Assembly: GCA_944325625.1 (NCBI GenBank)
Contig: CALVAP010000014.1
Coordinates: 1-47,576, forward strand
Reading direction: 5' to 3'
DNA length: 47,576 nt
Origin: Candidatus Gastranaerophilales bacterium
GTDB taxonomy: Bacteria; Cyanobacteriota; Vampirovibrionia; Gastranaerophilales; Gastranaerophilaceae
The position numbers and the translations under genes are program-made. The notes under the pieces are model-generated. The model searched no databases, had not been told where the DNA came from, and worked only from the letters and a program-made list of their open reading frames with translations. Below, one piece after another: positions 5,296-13,160 of this stretch (positions within the stretch are counted from its first letter, which is position 1; each line of letters begins with the position of its first letter).

Positions 5296-7269
5296 TTAAC
5301 TTTTTTCGTATAAGATATCCGCATAATGTGAAAGTTTAGCTATAAGATTATTCATTTTTCTTTCTTCAATCTCATCTGATTTCTTTCTTACTTGTTTCCA
5401 AGATAACTTCGATTTTAGAGCTGCTGCAAGAATTTCGGGCATATTCAACGCTATTCTGTCTTTTGACTGTTCCTCTAATGTTTTATAATAATCTTCCTTA
5501 AAACAAGGAGTAAGTCGCAGTTTCCAATTTCTGGGGTCTTTTGTCCCCATATAATTGTATACTTTTTTCAAACCGAACAAATCCATAAATGAAATTTGAA
5601 TATTTTTGCCATTAGCAAGCATTTCTACGAATTTATACTTTAAACGTTCTCGGGGATCATTTTTTACACCCAAAACTATAGGTTCTCGCTGCTTATTAGT
5701 CCAACCAGGATACAAAAATCCTGCAAGATAAAGCGGGTTAAACGCCTCATTAGACGGTCTTCCCCAGTTTTCTTCAGGAGGAATATACTTTAACTCGTTA
5801 TCTATTTTTGTTGACAATGGCGGATCGTCATGTGAGCCGACCAACCACCAATAATTTGACGGCGCATCTTCTGCCCTTATCCATTTCAGATTTTTTATAC
5901 CGGGCAACTTTAACTCTTTATAGTATTTATTCTTAAATAAATCTGTCTGAGCGCCCAAATCCTCCCATACTACATCTTTTTTATCAACGCCATGCTCTTT
6001 TAAAAGTGGAAGAATTATTTTTTCTATTACTCTGCTAAACTTCCTTTCAGGATCTAAATGTGGAAGATTTGAAATATTTTGTCCGTTTGTAAACACACTA
6101 CCGTCAGCCTCTTTTCTCACACTCGACTTCTCGTAGTACCAAGGATCCAACAAGCCGATAGCATGGTCTATTCTTATCGCTTTTGCATCTTGCAAAACCT
6201 TCTCAAACTTACGTTTGATAAGCTTTCCGCCTTCCAACAACTCGCCTTTTTCATCGAATAATTTTTGCGGATCTATAACCGGAATGTCCCAAACTTGATG
6301 TGAATTATTAGGTCCGCCCCCGGGGCAACCTAGTGCATATCCGCTTAGAAACGCTTCTGGATTTCCCCATACATCTGCCTCTGAAAATCCTACCAGCGCA
6401 TCTCCTATCAAGTTCATTCTTGATGGTGTATCTCTTAGAAATTCCTTCAATTGCTTATTATATATAAACTGTTTGAACTTATACAGTTCTACATCGGGTT
6501 TATACTCTTGTTCAAGTTCAACCTTTCTCGCAACTGCCAAATCATGATTAGGACTGCTTTTATCATTTATGTATAGAATTAAATTCTTATCAATATCATT
6601 CCATTCTGAGCTTTGCTTTCCGTCATATATTCGGCTTTTTATAACATCAAATAAAGCATCCGTTTCAAGCCATTTACCTTCTTCTTGCTTATATGTTTCG
6701 AACTCTGACTTTAACTGCACAACCTCTTTCACACCGTTTCGGGCTCTTGTCTTCATTGAACGGTATGCGTTATACAATAAATTATCATAGGCGTTAAAAG
6801 CTTTTTGAAAATCAGTTTCATCCTCTAGCCTGTCTGTATTTTTAAATGCATTCAATACATTTTCATCAAGAATATTTCCATACTCTCTTGTTGCAAGTTT
6901 GTTCAAATCTATGAAAAGATAATTTGCGGAAAAAGCTCTGCCTCCATAAGGTGAAACGTCTTCCCTTGATATTAAACCGTTTGGTCCCAATTGAATAGAA
7001 TTAAATCCTAACATGGACACAAATTCATTAACATCCTGCGCCTTATCATTAAAGAATGACCCTATATAAAAATCTCTATCTGCAGCAGGAAAACTCGAGC
7101 CATGCAATATTAAGGACAAATTTTTAACCCCGAGAAGTCTTAAAGCATCTTTTGAGGCTTTTGCACAACCAGCTTGCTCCTCCTTTGTCAATGCTCGCCC
7201 AAATGTCGGTTTTTGCAATATATTTCTGTAATAAATACTTTTATTTGTATCTGTTGCGCCTATTCTCAT
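5296..7269 (-). CDS. malQ: 4-alpha-glucanotransferase (GH77, amylomaltase type)
   Basis: Transfers alpha-1,4-glucan segments between maltooligosaccharides in glycogen or maltodextrin metabolism. GH77 signatures appear in order: P-Y-G-G-R-A-F-S-A-N-Y near 110; F-S-E-A-D-V-W-G-N-P-E-A-F; the nucleophile Asp in R-I-D-H-A-I-G-L; the acid/base Glu in E-D-L-G; and the third Asp in G-S-H-D-D-P-P-L. All three catalytic residues are therefore present. At 657 residues it is longer than the roughly 500-residue amylomaltases, with extra helical sequence around 150-280. The first ~28 residues precede the catalytic fold and contain K-P-T-F-G-R-A-L, the short tag also seen in other proteins here. A GAAGGG site precedes the ATG. 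It follows aroE after 86 nt and has no clear terminator before the rpsO promoter. Confidence 0.9.
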   Translation of the reverse strand: MRIGATDTNKSIYYRNILQKPTFGRALTKEEQAGCAKASKDALRLLGVKNLSLILHGSSFPAADRDFYIGSFFNDKAQDVNEFVSMLGFNSIQLGPNGLISREDVSPYGGRAFSANYLFIDLNKLATREYGNILDENVLNAFKNTDRLEDETDFQKAFNAYDNLLYNAYRSMKTRARNGVKEVVQLKSEFETYKQEEGKWLETDALFDVIKSRIYDGKQSSEWNDIDKNLILYINDKSSPNHDLAVARKVELEQEYKPDVELYKFKQFIYNKQLKEFLRDTPSRMNLIGDALVGFSEADVWGNPEAFLSGYALGCPGGGPNNSHQVWDIPVIDPQKLFDEKGELLEGGKLIKRKFEKVLQDAKAIRIDHAIGLLDPWYYEKSSVRKEADGSVFTNGQNISNLPHLDPERKFSRVIEKIILPLLKEHGVDKKDVVWEDLGAQTDLFKNKYYKELKLPGIKNLKWIRAEDAPSNYWWLVGSHDDPPLSTKIDNELKYIPPEENWGRPSNEAFNPLYLAGFLYPGWTNKQREPIVLGVKNDPRERLKYKFVEMLANGKNIQISFMDLFGLKKVYNYMGTKDPRNWKLRLTPCFKEDYYKTLEEQSKDRIALNMPEILAAALKSKLSWKQVRKKSDEIEERKMNNLIAKLSHYADILYEKS

Positions 7270-7355
7270 ACCAAAAGCCCTTCACAAAGGCTAAAAACCT
7301 CAGGATAAATCTTTTGAACCCCAACCGAACGAATTTTTATAATACTTAACAATTG

Positions 7356-8207
7356 CTACTGCGCGAGACTTTCAAGAAGTGCTATTTTCATAACTGATAT
7401 AGACGGTTTCTGTCCGGTCCACAATTCAAACGCTCTCGCGCCCTGATAAATTAACATCTCACAGCCGTCAATTATCTCTAAGCCTAAACTCTGCGCATCT
7501 TTTAACAGTATTGTTTTTCTGGGATTGTAAACTATATCATACACTATCGCCGAGTTTGTCATCGTTTTTAGAATAGGCAACTCTACAGGCGTTAAATCCA
7601 TAGCCTTACCTCTCATTCCAATAGGGCTGGCGTTTACAAGTATTGCAACATCAGACAAATCAGACATGCTTTGCACTTGCTTTAGGTTAAACTCAACCCC
7701 ACCGAATTGAGAACGCAAAAAATTAACCATATTACTTGCATTGACAATATTACGGGTATAAAAATCTATATACTTTACTCCTGCCTGACAAAGTCCGATT
7801 GCAGCGGCTCTCGCTGCTCCACCTGTCCCTATTATTGCTCCCTTTTTGCCTCGAATAAAACTCTTTTGCTCATGGGAAATTGCCTCGCTAAATCCATAAA
7901 CATCCGTATTAAATCCTTTCAAAGACTTATCCGGCATAACCTTAACCGTGTTCACACAACCTGCAATATTTGCAACATCATCAAAGTCATCTATCATCAT
8001 TGTCATAGGTACCTTAAACGGTATCGTTACATTAAACCCGAGATAACCTTCTCTTTTTATATCCTTAACCTTCTGAATCAAGTCCTCGGGATTTGTTTCC
8101 ATAATGTCATATGAACCTGCTATGCCAAGCTCCTTAATCACAGCTTCGTGCATCACCTTTGATAGTGAATGCCCAAGAGGATAACCTATAATCCCAAGCT
8201 TAATCAT
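7356..8207 (-). CDS. aroE: Shikimate dehydrogenase
   Basis: NADP-dependent reduction of 3-dehydroshikimate to shikimate in the chorismate pathway. At 283 residues it has normal length. The shikimate-binding N-terminal domain shows G-Y-P-L-G-H-S-L-S-K and G-F-N-V-T-I-P-F-K with the catalytic Lys, then G-C-V-N-T-V and G-F-N-T-D with its Asp. The cofactor domain carries the glycine-rich loop G-T-G-G-A-A-R-A-A and N-A-S-P-I-G-M. The start codon overlaps the end of topA by 8 nt, so the two are probably translationally coupled in the gcvPB-dprA-topA-aroE transcript. No other aromatic-pathway genes are adjacent. Confidence 0.95.
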   Translation of the reverse strand: MIKLGIIGYPLGHSLSKVMHEAVIKELGIAGSYDIMETNPEDLIQKVKDIKREGYLGFNVTIPFKVPMTMMIDDFDDVANIAGCVNTVKVMPDKSLKGFNTDVYGFSEAISHEQKSFIRGKKGAIIGTGGAARAAAIGLCQAGVKYIDFYTRNIVNASNMVNFLRSQFGGVEFNLKQVQSMSDLSDVAILVNASPIGMRGKAMDLTPVELPILKTMTNSAIVYDIVYNPRKTILLKDAQSLGLEIIDGCEMLIYQGARAFELWTGQKPSISVMKIALLESLAQ

Positions 8208-10530
8208 TATTTTCTACCTCTGCGTCTCTTATATATTTACAGTCTTTATTGGAGCATGCAATTTTGGGCATTTTCTTTTGAACTTTTTTAACCAGTATAG
8301 AACCACACTTAGGACATTTTTCATCTATAGGCTCATTCCATAGGACTGACGTACAGTTCGGGTAGTTACTACAACCATAAAATAACTTTCCAAAACGTGA
8401 CTTTCTAACAAGATACTCCCCGTCACATCCTTCAACCTGGCATTTAATTCCTGTTGTTTGAACAATCTTTTTACGATTTTTACATTCTTCGTTTGTACAT
8501 TGAAGGTATTTTCCGTAAGGACCTCGTTTGATAAGCATTTCACTGCCACATTTTTCACATTTTTCGTCTGATTTTTCGTCCTCTATAGGCGCCTTAGCCT
8601 CACCATCCAAAGACATCATCGTTTTACATTCGGGATAACCCTCACATCCCAAAAACTGTGTTCCCCAACGGCTTGTTTTTACGAGCATTTTTTTTCCACA
8701 GTTCGGGCATACTACATCAGACTCTATTCTGACAATTTCCATATTCTTTTTTGCATCATCCACTGTGGATATAAACGGTGAATAAAAATCTTTCAAAACA
8801 TTAGTCCAATTTGCCTTATCCTCAGCTATTTCATCAAGTTTTGTCTCCATGCCCGCAGTAAACTTGTAATCCATAATATCTTTAAAATGTTGGTTCAACT
8901 GGGCACATACGGTTTTTCCCAAAAGAGTCGGCAAAAGCGCCTTATCTATTTTCTCCACATAATTACGTGTTTGTATTTTTGTGATAATCGTAGCGTAAGT
9001 GGACGGTCTGCCTATTCCGTATTCTTCAAGAGCTTTTACAAGTGATGCTTCGCTATACCTTGGCGGTGGTTGTGTAAAATGTTGTTTGGGATTAAGTTTT
9101 TTCAGTTCAACTTTATCACCCTGTTTGAAATCCGGCATTTTCTTGTCTATACAATCGTCACCTTCGCAATTTTCATCCGGAGTTTCTTGATACAACTTCA
9201 AAAAGCCATCAAACACAACTTTTGATGTTCCAACTTTGAATTGATAATCTTTTGCACTAATTTCTACCGTCTTATTTTTTATTGTGGCATTTTCCATTTG
9301 GGAAGACATAAATCTATCCCAAATAAGCTTATATAGCTTAAACTGTTCTGAAGTAAGATATTTTTTGATACTTTCTGGAGTTTTGTCTATATAAGAGGGT
9401 CTTATTGCCTCGTGAGCATCTTGTACATTTTTCTTTCCCGCCTTAACATAATTATTTGGAGTCTTGGGATAGTACTTTTCACCAAAATTGTTAACTATAA
9501 AATCTTTCGCTGCAATTTGGGCATCATCTGAAACCCTTACCGAGTCAGTTCTCATGTATGTAATAAGCCCAACAGGCTCACCATCTATCTCCATGCCTTC
9601 ATAAAGCTTCTGCGCTATTTGCATTGTCTTTGAAACTCCATACCCCAACTTTGAGGAAGCTTCTCGTTGTAATGTCGATGTAATAAAAGGCGCAGAGGGT
9701 TTTCTTGTGGTGTTTCTTTCGGCAATATTGGAAACTTTGTACTCAACACCACTTGCTGATAAATCCTTAAGTATTTTATCCGTCTCTTCTTTTGAAGATA
9801 TCTCTATTTTTTTGCCTTTATACCTTGTAAGCTCCGCACTAAACGGAATTTTATCTTTAACGCAATCTGCATCAATCGACCAATACTCAACAGGAACAAA
9901 TGCATCAATAAGTTCTTCCCTCTCAACAATCATCTTAAGCGCAACACTTTGCACTCTGCCTGCTGAAAGTTTGTAATTTTTCATTTTTTCCCAAAGGACA
10001 GGACTAATTTTGAACCCTACAAGCTTATCTAAAATTTGTCTTGTCTGTTGTGCCTGCACTAGGTGCATATCTATTTCATGAGGGGTTTCAACGGCATGCT
10101 GAACTGCTTTTGGTGTAATTTCGTTGAATACAATTCTACGAATTTTTGTATCAGGCACTTTCAAAATTTCCTTAACATGCCATGCTATTGCCTCTCCTTC
10201 CCTATCTGGGTCGGACGCAAGATAAACCAAATCCGCAGCTTTTGCTGCTTTGTTGAGTTTATCAACTACATCTTTTTTCTCCGGAATCACTACAAATGTT
10301 GGTTTAAAATTATCTTCTACATCAAATCCCATGCCTTTTTTGGCTAAATCTCTTACATGCCCATAACTTGCTTCTATCGTATATTTATCCCCCAAAATCT
10401 TTTTAATAGTTTTAGATTTTGCAGGGGACTCAACTATTACCAAAACCTTTCCATTTGAGGTTTTAGCGGTTTTTGCCGCTGTTTTCTTTGTTATTTTAGA
10501 TGTTTCTTTTTTTACTGCAGTCTTTGCCAT
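8200..10530 (-). CDS. topA: DNA topoisomerase I (type IA)
   Basis: Relaxes negative supercoils through a 5'-phosphotyrosine intermediate. The 776-residue protein starts with a Lys/Ala/Thr-rich extension of about 27 residues, then the TOPRIM domain (V-I-V-E-S-P-A-K-S-K-T-I, and D-P-D-R-E-G-E-A-I-A-W-H). The active-site Tyr is in G-L-I-T-Y-M-R-T-D-S near 323. The core includes G-I-G-R-P-S-T-Y-A. The C-terminus has four Cys-rich zinc-ribbon-like units from about 600 (C-P-N-C-G, C-E-K-C-G, C-x4-C and C-P-K-C-G types). The basic N-terminal tail is unusual and may add DNA contacts (inference). It starts 5 nt after the dprA stop and has a weak ribosome-binding site, which suggests coupling. Confidence 0.96.
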   Translation of the reverse strand: MAKTAVKKETSKITKKTAAKTAKTSNGKVLVIVESPAKSKTIKKILGDKYTIEASYGHVRDLAKKGMGFDVEDNFKPTFVVIPEKKDVVDKLNKAAKAADLVYLASDPDREGEAIAWHVKEILKVPDTKIRRIVFNEITPKAVQHAVETPHEIDMHLVQAQQTRQILDKLVGFKISPVLWEKMKNYKLSAGRVQSVALKMIVEREELIDAFVPVEYWSIDADCVKDKIPFSAELTRYKGKKIEISSKEETDKILKDLSASGVEYKVSNIAERNTTRKPSAPFITSTLQREASSKLGYGVSKTMQIAQKLYEGMEIDGEPVGLITYMRTDSVRVSDDAQIAAKDFIVNNFGEKYYPKTPNNYVKAGKKNVQDAHEAIRPSYIDKTPESIKKYLTSEQFKLYKLIWDRFMSSQMENATIKNKTVEISAKDYQFKVGTSKVVFDGFLKLYQETPDENCEGDDCIDKKMPDFKQGDKVELKKLNPKQHFTQPPPRYSEASLVKALEEYGIGRPSTYATIITKIQTRNYVEKIDKALLPTLLGKTVCAQLNQHFKDIMDYKFTAGMETKLDEIAEDKANWTNVLKDFYSPFISTVDDAKKNMEIVRIESDVVCPNCGKKMLVKTSRWGTQFLGCEGYPECKTMMSLDGEAKAPIEDEKSDEKCEKCGSEMLIKRGPYGKYLQCTNEECKNRKKIVQTTGIKCQVEGCDGEYLVRKSRFGKLFYGCSNYPNCTSVLWNEPIDEKCPKCGSILVKKVQKKMPKIACSNKDCKYIRDAEVENND

Positions 10531-10535
10531 AATTC

Positions 10536-11633
10536 TTAAATTTTAACGCATGAGGCGTACTTCTCTCCTTCAATTTGTTTAATTATGCCTTTAAGCTCCA
10601 ACATTGTCAAGATAGACATTAAATCTCCAAATTCTATTCCGGTCAAATCTAATATTTCATCAAAAGATTTAGGCTCTATTTCAATAGCATTAAAAATTTT
10701 TTGTTCCATAGGCTCAAGCTCAAAATTCGTTGTTTTAACACTTTTAGGCTTACTAACCGTCCATTCAAGTGTATTCAAAATATCATCCGCACAAGTTACA
10801 ATCGAAGCTCCGTCTTTAAGAAGCTTATAAATACCTTCTGTATTTGGATTACTAACAGCTCCTGGGATACACATAAGTTCACGATTTTGCTCAAGAGTTA
10901 AATTAGCAGTAATCATAGCACCGCTTTTTATTGCTGCTTCTGCTATCAATGTACCATATGACAAGCCCGAAACTATCCTGTTTCTCTGTGGAAATCTGAA
11001 ACTCAAAGGTTCAAATGTAGGCCAATATTCACTAACTATTGCACCATTTCCATCTGTTATATCTTTATACAATTTTTTATTTGCGGCAGGATAGCAGTAT
11101 TCAAAACCGCTTGCTATAACGCCTATCGTCTTTAATCCTGCTTCTAAAGCCGACTTATGCGCTATCGTATCAATCCCTGCTGCCAAACCTGATACTACGC
11201 ACAAATCTGTTCCTTCAAATTCCAATAAGATTTTATTTAATACCTCCCTTGCCACACAGCTTGCTCGCCTTGAGCCTACTACTGCAAGAGTTCTTCCAAG
11301 ATTACAATCCTCTAAATTTCCCTTTATAAATAAAACAGTTGGAGGATTATGAATCTCTTTCAGCATTCTGGGATAATCCTCATCTTCTAATGTTAAATAT
11401 TTTATACCCTTTTTTTCTATATATTCAAAACATTCATCAGGGTTAATATTTTTTCGCTTCTCAAGAAAATATTCAACCTGCTTTTTTGTAACTCCCTCCA
11501 CCCGAACAAGTTCAGAGGGGGCAATAGTCCAAGCATTTTCAATACAACCAAAATGTTTAAAAAGTCTTTGGACAAAACCGGAACCCAACTCCTCTATCGA
11601 AGAAAACGCTAACCAAAACTTACTCTTACACAC
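10536..11633 (-). CDS. dprA: DNA-processing protein DprA
   Basis: Loads RecA on incoming single-stranded DNA during natural transformation. It is 365 residues long. An N-terminal helix-hairpin-helix/SAM-like region is followed by the Rossmann-like DprA fold with V-G-S-R-R-A-S, V-S-G-L-A-A-G-I-D-T-I-A-H, F-R-F-P-Q-R-N-R-I-V-S-G-L-S, and a winged-helix C-terminus (about 300-365). The start is GTG and overlaps the gcvPB stop by one base (TAGTG), so translation is probably coupled. Adjacency of dprA and topA is a common arrangement. DprA is widespread and does not by itself prove competence. Confidence 0.95.
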   Translation of the reverse strand: MCKSKFWLAFSSIEELGSGFVQRLFKHFGCIENAWTIAPSELVRVEGVTKKQVEYFLEKRKNINPDECFEYIEKKGIKYLTLEDEDYPRMLKEIHNPPTVLFIKGNLEDCNLGRTLAVVGSRRASCVAREVLNKILLEFEGTDLCVVSGLAAGIDTIAHKSALEAGLKTIGVIASGFEYCYPAANKKLYKDITDGNGAIVSEYWPTFEPLSFRFPQRNRIVSGLSYGTLIAEAAIKSGAMITANLTLEQNRELMCIPGAVSNPNTEGIYKLLKDGASIVTCADDILNTLEWTVSKPKSVKTTNFELEPMEQKIFNAIEIEPKSFDEILDLTGIEFGDLMSILTMLELKGIIKQIEGEKYASCVKI

Positions 11634-13069
11634 TATTTATTCCCTATCCATCTTAAGTCCGGTTTTCTTGCCGCTAAAGTTTCATCTACTCTTTTTACAG
11701 GTGTTTTTTGCGGATGGTTTAAAACTTCATCAGGATTTTGTTCGATTTCTCTGGCTATTTTGAGCATAACCGCAACAAATTCATCTAAGCGTTCCTTGCT
11801 CTCGGTTTCCGTAGGCTCAATCATCATAGCCTCGTGAACTATAAGCGGGAAATAAACGGTTGGAGGATGAAATTTATCATCCATTAACCTTTTTGCAATA
11901 TGAAGCGTATCAACTCCAAGCTCTTTTTGCCTGTCGCCTGATAAAACAAATTCATGCATACACGGTGCATCATAAGGTAGTAAAAAATCACCTTTAAGCT
12001 TTTCTTTCAAGTAATTAGCATTTAAAACAGCGTCCTCGCTGACTCTTTTTAAGTCATTTCCCATCATTAGAATATAAGCATAAGCTCGAACAAGAACACC
12101 AAAATTGCCATAAAACGCCTTAACTTTACCTATAGAGTTTTTCAATGCATAATCTCTATAATACTTTTCACCATCAAAACTAACGATAGGAACAGGTAAA
12201 AATTCCTTTAATTTTTCAACCACTCCGACCGGTCCTGCCCCAGGTCCACCACCACCATGCGGCGTTGAAAAAGTCTTATGCAAATTCAAATGCACTATAT
12301 CAAACCCCATTTTGGCAGGATTTGTATAACCTAAAATCGCATTGGAATTGGCCCCGTCATAATATAGCAACGCACCTTTTTCGTGCATTAATTTGGAAAT
12401 TTCCAGTATATTCTCCTCAAAAAGCCCCAAAGTATTTGGATTGGTTAGCATAATCGCTGCTACACTTTCATCCAAAACCGCCTTAAGAGCCTCAACATCA
12501 ACCTGACCATTTGGCAGAGATTTTATTTCAACAACCTCAAACCCGCACATCGCAGCGCTTGCGGGATTTGTTCCATGCGCGGAATCAGGAATAATAACCT
12601 TTGTACGAGCCTCACCTCTTGTTTCAAAGTATTTTTTTACAATCATCATGCCTGTAAGTTCGCCATGCGCCCCTGCTGCAGGCTGAAGCGTAATCGCATC
12701 CATACCTGTAATGTTTTTTAATGCCTCTTGAAGCTTATACATAAGCTCCAAAGCCCCCTGACAATCATCGTCTTTCTGATTTGGATGAAGATTTAAAAAT
12801 CCTTCTAAATTACACAAAAATTCATTAACCTTGGGATTATACTTCATTGTGCAAGAACCTAGAGGATAAAAACCACTTTCTATACAAAAATTTTTATCAG
12901 AAAGTTCCTTGTAATGACGCATAACCTCAAGCTCAGAAACCTCAGGCAAAATAGCATCTTTTATTCTTAAATATTTTTCATCGACATAATTCTGTGACTT
13001 AATTTCTTCTTCGCACAAAGATATTGCACTCAAACCAATTTTAGACTTCTCAAAAATAACACTTGTCAT
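11633..13069 (-). CDS. gcvPB: Glycine dehydrogenase (decarboxylating) subunit 2
   Basis: The PLP-binding half of the two-subunit P-protein of the glycine cleavage system. It decarboxylates glycine and passes the aminomethyl group to H-protein lipoyl-lysine. At 478 residues it matches the subunit 2 length. The PLP lysine lies in [15 protein letters not shown] near 267, and A-A-G-A-H-G-E and [11 protein letters not shown] are present. GGGAG sits 6 nt before the ATG. Subunit 1 (gcvPA), gcvT and gcvH are not in the window, so they must be elsewhere or the system is split. It is the first gene of a minus-strand run with dprA, topA and aroE. Confidence 0.95.
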   Translation of the reverse strand: MTSVIFEKSKIGLSAISLCEEEIKSQNYVDEKYLRIKDAILPEVSELEVMRHYKELSDKNFCIESGFYPLGSCTMKYNPKVNEFLCNLEGFLNLHPNQKDDDCQGALELMYKLQEALKNITGMDAITLQPAAGAHGELTGMMIVKKYFETRGEARTKVIIPDSAHGTNPASAAMCGFEVVEIKSLPNGQVDVEALKAVLDESVAAIMLTNPNTLGLFEENILEISKLMHEKGALLYYDGANSNAILGYTNPAKMGFDIVHLNLHKTFSTPHGGGGPGAGPVGVVEKLKEFLPVPIVSFDGEKYYRDYALKNSIGKVKAFYGNFGVLVRAYAYILMMGNDLKRVSEDAVLNANYLKEKLKGDFLLPYDAPCMHEFVLSGDRQKELGVDTLHIAKRLMDDKFHPPTVYFPLIVHEAMMIEPTETESKERLDEFVAVMLKIAREIEQNPDEVLNHPQKTPVKRVDETLAARKPDLRWIGNK

Positions 13070-13092
13070 AAACTTCTCCCAATTTAAAATAC

Positions 13093-13120
13093 ATTATACA
13101 ACAAGTTATATTTTTGTAAT
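13093..13120 (-). promoter_or_regulatory. Promoter of the gcvPB-dprA-topA-aroE run
   Basis: Minus-strand -35-like ATTACA (13115-13120), a 16-nt spacer and a perfect TATAAT (13093-13098). Predicted start near 13086, giving a leader of about 17 nt that holds GGGAG. Confidence 0.6.
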
Positions 13121-13160
13121 AGAATGTAAATATACAATTGAGTTAAATAGGGTGAACAAT

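Noticed and set aside
13152-13160. GTG start of ileS at 13152
   Set aside because: The ribosome-binding site GGGTGA overlaps it and is ideally placed for the ATG at 13161.
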